Assembly: GCA_036346225.1 (NCBI GenBank)
Contig: JARFIW010001458.1
Span: 2,976,001-3,040,000, forward strand
Reading direction: 5' to 3'
Length of the DNA stretch: 64,000 bases
Source of the DNA: Platerodrilus igneus
Taxonomy: Eukaryota; Arthropoda; Insecta; Coleoptera; Lycidae
Below are positions 36,961 through 48,959 of this stretch, piece after piece. Each line of letters begins with the position of its first letter. The stretch's first letter is position 1. The position numbers were made by a program, and so were the translations under genes. The notes beneath the pieces are model-generated. The model searched no databases, was not told where the DNA came from, and worked only from the letters and a program-made list of their open reading frames with translations.

Positions 36961-38815
36961 TGTAGTAAATTCATTTTCCATCAGTATTTCTATGGATATT
37001 TGTGCTATTGTTTTGATAAAAGGGTATATCAAGCCTTACATCATAGTAAATTTCTACGTGGTAATTAATTTACGGTTCTGTTTTACCTCATGTATTTATT
37101 GCTTGTTGTATTAATTTAACTTTACGTTTCAAAACTTTATGCATCTTTCAAATTGTACGGTGACAAGTAATAATTCTTATAAGATTCATTTCAAGAGCTC
37201 CCTTCTTCTATAAGTAGAATGATACACTCGGTTGTTGTAACTGTCGAATTGACTAACACTTTTATGGGTGAAAGTCAAACCTTGTATCATGACGATGGCC
37301 CTGCGCAACTACGCTTGTTGTCAGGTTCAAAAAAAGTCGTATAACTAGGAAAACGTCATGTAGTGATTAGATTTATGGCTTTATTTTTAGTTTTGAGAAG
37401 AAGACTTTTCCTATTATGTTTTGCTTCAGTGATGTCTGTAATGCACGATGTTAATTTTATTAAGCATCAGTAACACGGTGAGTATAAATTAATTTTATGG
37501 TATTTTGTTAATTCTTTTTTGTATTGCAATAAAAATAATTTAGAGAAAAGTATATAACTTGGAAAGATTCTATTTGAATATTGAAATGTTACAATATTTA
37601 GTGTCTGGAATTGAATTCTGAATTGATAAATTTATCTACAGCAAGATTTTTATTATGGTTTACATAATATGATTTGAGAACTATGAATCAGTTTTGTGGT
37701 GGTATTAGTAGGCTTCCAGATATGCATAAATTATTGGAATGGTAACTGCATCGCTGATATTTTTGTAAGCTGTTGAACATCTGGTATGTTGTTTGTTCTG
37801 AAAAAAAGCAAGTTTTGGTTAAAACTGTACTTCAATCAAATAAGTGTTTTTAGATTTTGTTAAAGTTGAGAATTCCAATGATAATTACCGTCGTTTGACC
37901 TTATTATCTCTTTGTGATTTTGAAGTGAATTTTATACAAATTCCATTTTTAATATAGGCATGTGTCGTTGAAATTCATAGAAGGCAGTATTAATGTTAAA
38001 TTGTTTACATTTTTGACATAATTTAAGAATAAATGAGAAAGTTAATAATTATTACTGAGTACGCCCAGAAAATTAAAATATTTTATTTTATAGTATTGGT
38101 TGTTATTAATAAAATACGGAAATTCCAAAAAAGTTTTTGTTTATTGGTTAGGTTATGTATACCTAATTGAACTTTAGAAATATTTGGAAGTAACTTGAAT
38201 TGACAGTTATATGTGAAGTCTATCGTAGTACTACACAAAACTGAATAAAGTTTTTGTTAGAATGTCATTAGTCACTTACATAGTGCGAATTTTTAAATAC
38301 CTATATGAAAAATATTTGTTAAATTTTGAGATATAGTGAAATAAAATTACTGAATCAATTTGATAATGACGTGTACATATTGAGCAATCATTTGTAAATA
38401 ATTGTTTTCAATAACTAAGATATTAAGAGAATAGAAACATATTTTGGTTATGTTCTTTGATTATTATCTCGAATGAAATAATATTTGGTTCATACTATCT
38501 ATGAAATTTAATGGTGATAAGAAATAGAATGCATTTTTGGTTACAGAAGTAGCAGTGCATCTTTATCAACTATAACGTGGAAGTAGGTGAGTATTTCGTA
38601 AAAGTTGTATCCATGCAAAATATTTGTACAGCGGTATATGGCTTAGGTTTCCGCATTCTCCTTATACAAATAGGCTGATATTAGTTATTAGTTGTATTCA
38701 AAAATCGGTGGCGCCATATTCGCCTTTTAACCCCAACCTAAGCTTATGATCTACCCAGAGCAAAATACTCTACTAGACGCTTTGCCTTTGGAGGTTTGCT
38801 TTTTCATCAGCCGTT
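36961..38815. other. Unassigned region
   Basis: Nearly 1.9 kb of AT-rich sequence with no domain-bearing frame. Nothing supported. Confidence 0.5.
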
Positions 38816-40247
38816 AATAATACTGAAATTTCAAATAGCAATATCATGTTCATTTTTATAAATTTCAAGTAAATAGACCACCTCATGTTCACTTATGCGC
38901 ACCCCGATTACTAATGCAACGAGCCGTCCACTGTATAATATATACAGATATTTCATCAAAAAGTTGGCTAACATTACAGGTTATCGGATGCGATTGTAAT
39001 TTTACGTACCCTATGTAATTTTTTAACTTCTTTGAATATACAGCCTTTTAAAACCATTCAAACATTTCAGTATTGATTGCAATGCCTACATTTGTTTACA
39101 AAAGCTTATTGTTTGTGGTTATATAAGCATGGTTTTCCATTTTCCTATATTGAATATCGTTACAAATTAAATATTTATTTGAAGGGGTCGCCAAAAGTTC
39201 ATTACTGACCTAACTGCTTATCGGTTTCAATTTCTGTGGGTTTATGCTAAGTGTAATAAGAATATAAAATCGCCATACTCTAAAATTAAGCAGGCAATGG
39301 ATATTAATAAAAAAGCACGAGTCTTTCCTAATAACTTAAAACATTTGCATTAACAACGCAATAAAAGCATTGTATTCTATTTATTACCAGAGACGAATGC
39401 AATTAAATTGAGTGAAAGCAAATATTTGGTATTATAGGGCAAGACTTTGTTTACACTCGGCGTTGCAGCTTTATTTGGATATATAAAGCAATGCACAGTG
39501 AGATGCTCCTAGAGCGGCGTGCCTACATTAAATTCATAACGTTGGCTCTAGTTTACATTCGCTATAGCGTTTAATGTTTGCTATTTAAGCGCAGAATAAA
39601 TGCAAATTTTAAATCACTAAACTTAGTTATTATTTAAGAGTTACCTGAAAGCTTTAATATAATATTTGGATTCCATTTTTTTGTTATTTTATATTTTATA
39701 CAAATTACTTACATAAATAACTCAATTTTTGGTAGTAGTAATACCAAACGGTATCCCACTACTATAGAAAGGTTGCTTTTTAATTACCATAAACTATACA
39801 TATCAGGAAATACATAATATTTTTACAAGTCTTCCTTAAAGGCAAAATCTAAATCATTCCTTGTAATGGAGCTAGATATTAAACAAAGTAAAACATAAGA
39901 CTACATAGATAATTTGAAGCTGTTATGTTTCCGATTGTAATACGGATGCATTACTCAGTTGAGCTTCCGCAATCGGTACGTTACAGGTTTAATTGGAATC
40001 TCTAATTTTATATTATATTTCTTCAAAATACTAGCTGGATTTGAAATGGTAGCTTAAGTAATAGTCTAGATTATACTTTTAGCTTATACAGGGTGGCATC
40101 TGTTTTGCCATTAAATTGAAGAAGTGATAGAGATTGATTGGCTAAACAAAAAACCTAAAGGCATTTTACTTTTGGATCGATTTTTAAACGCTCGACTTAA
40201 GTCAACTTCAGTAAAAGTTTTAAGACTGCTGTTTTGTTACATGCCTA
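38816..40247. repeat. Dispersed repeat family B, copy 2
   Basis: Counterpart of 25432-26868. It ends at GTTACATGCCTATA and is followed without a gap by BEL/Pao reverse transcriptase coding sequence. The last 120 bases are in frame with that pol (ATG at 40124), but their translation does not resemble RT and the same bases occur in copy 1 without pol. This indicates a junction between two elements, not a natural start. Confidence 0.85.
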
Positions 40248-40249
40248 TA

Positions 40250-42925
40250 TTAATTGTTTGGCGGTTCTCCGCAGAAGAACCCATTCAGACTAATCAGCTT
40301 TATACAGTGAGCTATGGTATTAAGTCATTGCCTTATCTAGCATTAAAAACCCTTCAGCAATTAGCCATTGACAAAGGCAAAAGGTTTCCGTTAGCCGCTG
40401 AGGCTATACGGTCAAATCTATATATTGACGATTTCGTCGCCGGTAGAGATTCTATACAATCGTCCCGAGAAATCAAAGATCAACTTATTCGACTTTTACA
40501 TTTGGCTGGCTTTAAACTTCGAAAATGGAGTTCTAATTCAGTTTCCATTTTGGAAGGCATCCCGTCAGATTTTTGCCAATATACTTCATTCGATTTCGAT
40601 TCTGACGAATTAATAAAAATATTAGGTCTTCAATTGTCACCTACAGAAAATATTTTCTCATTACGGGTTAAACCATTAAACCGAATATGTGCAAAGCGCA
40701 ACATACTTTCGCAAGTTGCCAGAATGTATGATCCATTAGGATTTTTAGCCCCACTAACACTTTTTGCAAAACGCCTAATGCAGCATCTGTGGATGTTAGG
40801 TTTAAATTGGGATGACATCCTACCAGCAGACATTTCGTCTCAATGGCAGCTGTATCAAGAAGAGTTGCCGTTATTATCGTCATTAAAGTTTCCACGTTGT
40901 TTACCCCCTTCGGATCCTTTTATTTGTCATTTGCATGGGTTTTGCGATTCTAGCGAGGTAGGGTATGCAGCGGTAGTATATTTCCAGTTCATAAATCAAA
41001 CTACGGGAGAAATAACTGTACAATTTGTAACCGCTAAAACAAAAGTAGCTCCAATTAAGCGCATTTCAATTCCACGTTTGGAATTATGTGCCGCCGTTTT
41101 ATTAACCAATTTACTTTCTTTTACCATTCGGTCTTGATTGAAATTTCTGATGTTTTAGCGTGGAGTGATTCTACGGTCGCTCTCACTTGGATACGTTCTC
41201 CACCTTTTCGTTGGAAAACTTTTGTGGCAAACCGTGTTAGCCACATTCAAGAAATCATTGCATCTAGTCGATGGTTTTATATTAAATCTTCACATAATCC
41301 GGCTGATCCTGCATCTCGGGGATTAATGCTAAGCGCGGTTATTTCGTGTTCGCTATGGTGGGTGGGGCCTAAATGGCTTCACTACCCTAGTGACTCGTGG
41401 CCGCCTCAACCAACATTGTCAACCTCAATTGCTGAGGTAACTACGGAAAAGGAGATCCTAACATTTGTCGCTCAAACAAATCCCAACATCATTGACATTT
41501 TACTAAGTCGCTTTTCATCGTTATATAAAATCCAAGGCTTTGCGGCTTACATTTATAGATTTTCCAAACCTACGGCTCAACGTCATACGGGTCCCTTAAC
41601 AGACATTGAATTACCAATGCTCTTATGATTATCGTTCGGCATGTACAAAATGTTACATTTTCAAAGAAAATAGCTTCGATCAAGGCAAAATGTAAATTAC
41701 CTAAAACCTTGCTAAAACTTTCACCATTTATTGATCCACAAAATATCTTAACAGTAGGTGGGCGCTTGACAAATTCTTTGCTTTCCTATTTCGAAAAGTT
41801 CCCTGCGTTATTGCCCCAGCGGCATCGATTAACCGAACTTATCATTCGGTCAACACATGAAAGGTATTACCATCCCGGTGTTAATACCACAGCGTATCTT
41901 ATACAACAGAATTTTTGAATTATTTCTATTAAAATTCAATCCGATGCTATTTATCATGTCATAGATGTTTTCTTACCAGACCGGTCCTGGTAGCGGCTCC
42001 TATGGGAGACCTATCGGCAACACGTATTACCCAAATCAAACCGTTCAGTATTGTTAGTGTTGATTTTGCTGGCCCTCTTTTAATAAAGGCTAGCCGCCTA
42101 CGAGGCTCTAAAACTCTTAAGGCCTATATTTGTAATTTTGTTTGTTTTGCCACTAAGGCAGCACATATTGAACTTGTTTCGGATTTGTCGGCAGACGCGT
42201 TTCTTGCTGCTTTTCGACGATTTATAGAACTTCGAAGACGCTGTTCTTAAATATTCAGTGAATGCGGAACTAATCTTGTAGGTGCCTATCGTCAGCTTAC
42301 GGGTTACCTGCATAGTGCAGTAACCTCAGAAAAAATAAGGTGGTCGTTTAATCCACCTAGCGTCCCTCACTTCGGTGGCTTGTGGGAAAGCGGTGTTAAG
42401 TCGGTAAATACACACCTAGCTCGCGTAATCGGCGAACAAAAACTTACCTTTGAAGAACTTTACACAGTATTTACTCAAACTGAATCTGTTTTAAATTCAA
42501 GGCCATTCTGCGCTTTGATTTCGGATCCAAATAACCTGCGTTGCTTAACACCAGGTCATTTCCTAACTATGGAACCTCTTTCTGCACCACCAGATGAGGA
42601 CCATTCAAACAACATTTTATCGTTAAAGAGCAGGTAGAAACTCCTGCAAAAACTCCACCAAGATTTTTGGGCTTGCTGGAGCCATGAATACTTATATACT
42701 CTCAATCAGAAGGTTAAATGGCACTCTAAGGTAGGTGTTCGACAAGTTGAAAGGGACACTATTGTCCTCATCAAGGACGACCAGTTTTCTCTACTTTAAT
42801 GGATTGGTCGTATCATTAATACCTTTCCCGGTGCGGACGGTATTATACGTGTCGCTGAAATCAAAACTGCACATGGCACATTAAAACGACCTTTGGTCAA
42901 ACTAGCACCGCTACTAGTATTTTAA
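40250..42925 (+). pseudogene. BEL/Pao retrotransposon pol, 3' half
   Basis: In order: the late RT with WRFSAEEPIQTNQLYTVSYG and the active-site box LYIDDFVAG (~40417-40445). The Pao-type connection follows, with ILSQVARMYDPLGFLAPLT. RNase H comes next, with GFCDSSEVGYAAVVY, PRLELCAAV and, after a frameshift near 41130, AWSDSTVALTWI and NPADPASRG. Then the zinc domain (GRLTNS, HERYYHPGVNTTAYLI) and integrase with VDFAGP (42060), GTNLVGAYRQL (42265; the usual Asp-Asn before GTN is Glu-Cys) and PHFGGLWESGVKS (42370). The DUF5641-like C-terminus ends in RPLVKLAPLLVF, with TAA at 42923. Frameshifts lie near 41130, 41625, 41920 and 42245. The RT N-terminus is missing where family B abuts. Fairly well preserved compared with the gypsy relics. 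Confidence 0.93.
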
Positions 42926-43163
42926 TTTTGCTTTATGCTAAGATGTATATACGCATTTCTTACATGTATGGTAGTATATTATTTTTACATATTTGTTTAT
43001 TTACGTATACACTTTTATTTTGCATATTTGGTGATATCGCTTACTGTAGTGTACCACCATATTTTTTGTTAGTTGTTTTCCTAGCAAGGCCAAATCCCAT
43101 GTGATTTCCATCACCCAACCTACTTCCCTCATTTTCAAAATTCTATGAATTTGGTGGGCGGTA

Positions 43164-43710
43164 TGTTACGTCATCATTGAACAATTTAGCAGTGGTGACA
43201 ATAAATACCATTACTGCGGGTACCCTACAGTTTTAGTGAAACCTTATGCAGTAGTGCGAGTGCGTGAAGTAACATGATTCGTACTCGGACGGGACAGAAA
43301 ACACTGTTGAACGAGAGTCCTGAAAGCGACACCACATCAAGCGCGCGTGTTCTTGGGTGTCCGATACCTTTTGTGTGTGACTTCTCTTGCCCAGTGCGGC
43401 AGAGGCTTAAGGTATTTATACTCTTGATTAAGTGGTTTATCGTATTTGCTCTGTTTATTACATAACCGCTACACTGCCATCGGTATTGCTACATAATAGC
43501 AATTGTTCCTTCCATATTATTACCATTTCTCGATTAATCTTACCCACTACGCCAACCACACTAACACTGAAACCACATGGTTATAGGTGCAGGGATTATT
43601 GAAGCTTTTCTAATGGGGAAGCTTCCGGGTAGAAATAGAAAGTTTTACATAGCCCGGTAGCGACACAAACCTTCATGTTTCTACTAAAATAAAACTTGTA
43701 CTCTATCTCT
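43164..43710 (+). repeat. BEL/Pao 3' LTR (end approximate)
   Basis: TGTTACGTCATC at 43164 follows a purine-rich TTGGTGGGCGGTA, which fits a polypurine tract, 240 bases after the pol stop. A polyadenylation signal AATAAA lies at about 43688. The right edge is estimated only. No 5' LTR is in the window. Confidence 0.6.
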
Positions 43711-45957
43711 ATCTCTATCTTAAGCTATTTTAACCAAAGATACATTTCAATGCTGAAAGGCAACCTAAACCCTTACATTATAATAAACATAGAACCAAAT
43801 CAATTAATAATCATAAGTTTAATTACTAGCACTTAGATACAAGAATTGCGCAGTTGTCCACAGCGGTCGTAAAATTTTCAGCCGCTTTTGATCACGTTGC
43901 GGGTGGTTTTTCATAAAAATAAGCGTTGACCATAATCGCACTTATTGGAATATTCTATGATAAAGATAGGTTAGGCATGGCGATCATTGACAACATTAAA
44001 ACTGCAGGTTTTCTACTGTGGGATATACGGTAAACACACATACCGCTGAAATATAGTAGTGAATAATAAAGTTTTTTTGCACCTTTTTTTTTGAAGTACA
44101 CGAATACAAAGACTAAGGACGCCGTGTGTCTAAACCCGAGTAAACATTTAATCACTTATAACTCAAGTTGACTGCACTGTCATAAACTGAAAACTGTCAG
44201 AAGTGTCATATTAATTTCGTTCGCACCTGCAAGCACATTACTACGTTCGTTTTGTGCAACGTTACTAGCAGTTGTTCAATTTTTACTTTGAGCCTTTCCA
44301 GACTCTAGTAACCAACGTACACCCGCTACCTTGATAACGCGTAATCAAGACACTACCTGTATACATGACATTATCTCACACATCTTTGTTACTCTTTTGA
44401 TCAGGCAAGATCTTACACTATGCAACAGATTCATTTTCAATCGCCTTGATAATTAAATTTATACCCTTAAAAGCAAATCAAAACCAAATACGTTCTCAGT
44501 CTTAATGAAGGAGCACTATTACAATATTTAGTATAATTACCGACTGATATAAAATTGTACCTGGTTGTTTAAGCACGCCTCACTGTACTCCAGCTTTAAC
44601 TTTTAAACCTGATTTTATCTATAATAATAGAAGGTATTCGATCTAGATTTTGTTTGAATTATAAAAATAAATTGTTAACCATGGCCAAGAAGAATTGGAA
44701 AGTGAATAAGAATAGTGCTAACATTAATTATAGTGATTGATTATGCACAGAAAAGAAAAGCTTGTTTTGGAAACTTTATCTAAAAATTAGGTCCAACATT
44801 TTTGGGTTATGGTTTTGGTGTTCATTGGCAGTGCCCCCTTCTATCCCATGCTTCCCGAAAATAGTACCTCATCTAAGACTATTATATCTTGTAGGAAATC
44901 TCCTTTCTCATTTAGAAGCTTGTCAACCAACCTTACCGTAGACCTTAATCCATCCACATGAAATTTTCCGAAGGAATCCGTCTTTCCTCTTTCGCAGCTA
45001 TCTAGAAACCATTGAATTTACAAGAAGCTTCAGGTACACTTTACCATTCGCTGCTCGTTTTCTCAAAAATATTCCATTTTTATGGCAATTTATTTGACGT
45101 CTTGCAAAACAAACCTCGCGATGTAAATTGTGTATTGGAAAAATTCAAGTCTGTTTTATGTAAAAGAGAACAATCATTTGTGGAGTAAATTCTAACGATT
45201 GAAGTTGAACGTTCAATCCAAAAGAGGATGCATCTTGACATAGTAAAAGACCAAGATACGTTTTACAGGAGATAATTTATACAAGCAGTTGAGAATATAT
45301 TTCGATGCACATTTGTATGTGATTTGCAAACTTCAATAATTTAAAGGTTATAGAAAAATTAATATTTCTGGAACATGATGCTCTTGGTTTTGTGTATAAA
45401 AACTATTTCCTTCTAATTTTCCTGCATTGCAACCCAAACTTGCAATTATATACAATCATTGAGAAGACGATTATAAGCAGTGTTAATGAATTATGGAGAA
45501 ACATTAATGAATGTCAAGTTAATCAAAGATATTTTTAGTATTTCTTAAACTTTATTGCGACCCGACGCGCATATCCGGAATGTACTTTTCTCTCTTGAAG
45601 CGGATCAACATTTTTGTGTGAATACCACTTAACAAAGAAAACTTTCAAGCTAACTATTATCATGTTTTGAAAAGGACTTGCTGCAGGAGCTTTCTAGTTG
45701 TGATAAACCTTATAACAACTTTATATACAAATTTTCAGAGATTGTAGAACGGACGGCTTTTCAGTATAAGTAAGGTCATTTGAGTGTTCCTTTTTTTTTA
45801 ATCAAGAACTGTAGGTACATACAAATTGCAACATTCTTAAACACGCATAAAAGTTATGACAAGTCACTTACGTGAAATATAGATTTACTTTCCTGTAAAA
45901 GTAATAATAAGGATTAATGAAAATTACATAACTGTGAAATATATTATTTTCGTTGAA
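43711..45957. other. Unassigned region between two retroelements
   Basis: Contains a (CTCTAT) short run at 43700-43725. Beyond this it is AT-rich without recognised domains. 44870-45540 is slightly more complex and could hide a very old coding relic, but no family motif was found. Confidence 0.35.
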
Positions 45958-45961
45958 TGCA

Positions 45962-46328
45962 AGTTATGTATCCCCTAAACCATATATGTACAAATAAATA
46001 GAAATTATTATAAAATTTTAAAGAAACTTAAGTTGTATGCAACATTGTAAATTCAAGGATAAATCAGAAAGGTTTTTAAAAGTTCACAAGCAAGTTGTGA
46101 GAACGGATGTAATACATTGTATTTCGGACGTAAGTGATCCTGCAGGTGCAGTTTGCTTAAGCTACTCGCCCTAATATTAATTCAATTATTATTTTATTTC
46201 GAGTTAGAATATTTTAATGAGTTTGTCAACATTTTATATTTAATATCTGTTTTAATAAATAAAATTTGTTACAAGAGGTTTTAAAAGAAGTTTTTAAAAA
46301 GACCGCTACCAAGACTCGAAACGTAAGT
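45962..46328 (+). repeat. 5' LTR with 193-bp internal deletion
   Basis: 367 bp against 560 bp for the 3' LTR. The missing part lies between GCAGGTGCAG and TTTGCTTAAGCTACTCGCC and includes the ATAAATA and TCAGTC core promoter present in the 3' and solo LTRs. Otherwise co-linear. Confidence 0.9.
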
Positions 46329-46345
46329 GGCGCAGTCAGTATGAT
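46328..46345 (+). other. tRNA primer binding site
   Basis: TGGCGCAGTCAGTATGATCC begins exactly at the end of the 5' LTR. Errantiviruses such as 17.6 and 297 carry a closely similar TGGCGCAGTC site, complementary to a host tRNA 3' end (serine type, by family knowledge). Confidence 0.8.
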
Positions 46346-47821
46346 CCAGAAAGGCACTACGAATCCAAAAATCGCAGAACTCGTGATCAAGAATTTCAAT
46401 TTCCAATTTGGAAAAACTCAAACAAAGTTGGACGAGGTACAAGAATCGACCGAACCCAACCAACAAATTTGGACGAGGTACAAGAATCGACCGAGCCCAA
46501 AGAAACAAACTTGGACGAGGTACAAAAATCGGCCGAGCTCGAACAAATGAAAACGACAATGAAAATTATGTAACTTAATTTATCCTAAACCAATTTATTC
46601 TTTTACAAATTTATTGATACTAGCTAGTAAGAGAAAAATTTTTTTATTGTTTTTATATACGTACAAATTTTTTAATTATTGCAATTTATGCCATTTTATA
46701 AAAACAATTTACTTATCTATTAAGAAAAATTATTTTTATGACGAGAACTTATTTTTAAAACAAAAGAATTTATTTGTAAACAAGAGAACCAGAAAAGACG
46801 CATTTACATGCGCAAGTTAAGTACAAATTATTATTACGAATTATTAATAATACGAAACAAAACGAATTCAATTCAGTTAGTCTGAAACATAAAAATAGAA
46901 CGCAATTAATTTTTAAAATATTATCACCGAAAGCTTAATAAATAAAACGCAATTCTTATAACAATTAATTATAGAAACGATTGTTTAAAACTTAACCTTT
47001 ATGGCATTCTATAAATTAAACACCTCAGTGTCTAAATTATAGAAGCATTTTGTAATTATTATTAAATTTACAAAGCGTGCAGATTTAAAACGCAATTCTC
47101 ACAAAAATTATTACCGGAAACCATCATTGAATAACACCTATTCAGAAAAATCCAACATTATAAAATTATAATTGGATATTTTCAGTACGAAAGCATTCAA
47201 TTATACAGAAAGCATTTACGCAAATTATTAACTTATGATCGAGACTGAAACTACACCATTCAGCAGACTTAAAACTTTATAGAAAAAACAATTTTATCGT
47301 ATAAATTATAAAGTAAAGATTGATGCAATTGACTAAAAACTTGAAACTCTGTAATTGAATATTCAAGGTAACAAGATTGTGCAATTGAAAAGAAGCAGTT
47401 TATCCACTTATCAATATAACAAATACGGAGACGAGATATTTATAACAAACACTCAATTAATTAGCAGGACTGAAGTAAAAAACGAAACTGACGCAGGAAC
47501 ATACAAAGTATAACGCAGTTACTGCAAGAAATCATTAATACCATAAAAACCTTTCAGAAAATTAAAACCAGCGACAACTATAACATCCGCGAAATATAAA
47601 AATACACAAATCCAAGGCTACATCAATTAACCTATCATTACCAAGTACAAATTCCCCAATTTAATTATAACCCGTATAACTACGTATAAAATATAAGTAA
47701 AGCGATTCTTTAAATAACTCAGCACAATCCAAACCGAAACGTTACAGTACAAATTGAAAAATAAATCTCAATTTATACAAAACTTGAAATTAATTAAAAC
47801 CAAAAGCAACCCTTAACGACC
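46346..47821 (+). other. Untranslated leader of the errantivirus
   Basis: 1.5 kb of A-rich sequence. At 46440-46540 a short unit ACAAA-TTGGACGAGGTACAA-AATCG is repeated about three times. No coding signal. Confidence 0.6.
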
Positions 47822-48950
47822 ATGAGTTTAGATATGAATATTTACCTCCAAAGCATACCCCAATTTAACAGAGCTCTCCCAGGAAACTTCCTTACCGCTT
47901 GTGAAATATTTTTGAAAACCTTTTACAAAGCAGGAGATAACCAAGGAAGTGTTCTACTTTTACGCCTAATAATAAGTAAACTGACCGGAAGGGCACAAAC
48001 GCTAATAGCCAGTTGAGACGATTTAGAACAGTGGGGAGATTTTAAACGCATATTGATAACGTATTTCGGAGACCAAAAGAACATCATTTGTTTTATCCGC
48101 GATCTAATAAACCTTAAAATGGAAAGTAACCAATCCCCATATCAATGCGGAATGGAATGTCAAGACGTAACAAGTTTAATTCTTACAAAACTAAAAATCG
48201 AAGAACCCGACCAAAATATCCGCCTATTATAGAAAAAAATATATGGCGAAATGGCAGTGGACACCTGCATAAACGCATTACCTGAACGATTATCAGATAA
48301 AATAAGATTCCAACATCCCCAAAATTTAAAAGAAGCATTGAATATGATAATCTAAGAAAAAAACGTCATGTAATATCGAAACAGACTATATAACCCTAAC
48401 GCGAATAAAAGCTATTCACCAATAAAAACCATACAAGCCGCGAGACAAACGACCACCCAACCAAAATTCACACTATTTAACACACAAACAACCGCGAATC
48501 AACAACCCGAATTTTAATAACACAAATTTTAGCAATCAATTTAGAAAATTTTCGAAACCAACATTTAACTCAAATTTTACAAAACCCACATTTACACCAG
48601 GAAATAACCAAAACATAAACCAACAAAAGCAAACATTCGGTGCAAACCCTATTAAAAATACACCGATGATAAATAAAAATAACAACCCCAACAGTTATTA
48701 CTATGGACACCTCATCTGGTAACACCAGACAAAATACAAAAATATTTCAAATCCGATCAAGCCATAACCAGAATCGAAACTTTACCTCGGAAGAATTATT
48801 TCACCAGGAAGTAGAAGAATCTAACGATGAATTCAACTACTTAGAAAATTATGAACGCGACGCACTATGCGAGAATTACGAAGAGGACGACGCAGAAAAT
48901 GCGTGCTCAAATTTTCATATTGACCGATTTATAAACGACCAAACATAATC
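47822..48950 (+). pseudogene. Errantivirus gag relic
   Basis: The ATG at 47822 starts the capsid precursor. Capsid-like blocks are FLTACEIFLKTFYKAGD, LTGRAQTLIAS, then past a TGA at 48014 DDLEQWGDFKRILITYFGD and ALPERLSDKIRFQHPQNLKE near 48280. The downstream part is Asn/Thr/Gln-rich and frame-shifted. A C-terminal acidic segment (48703-48948, EELFHQEVEESNDEFNYLEN) matches the position of errantiviral gag tails. There is no CCHC zinc knuckle, as is usual in this group. Gag would form cytoplasmic particles. At least four in-frame stops make it inactive. Confidence 0.8.
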
Positions 48951-48959
48951 AATTTAAAT

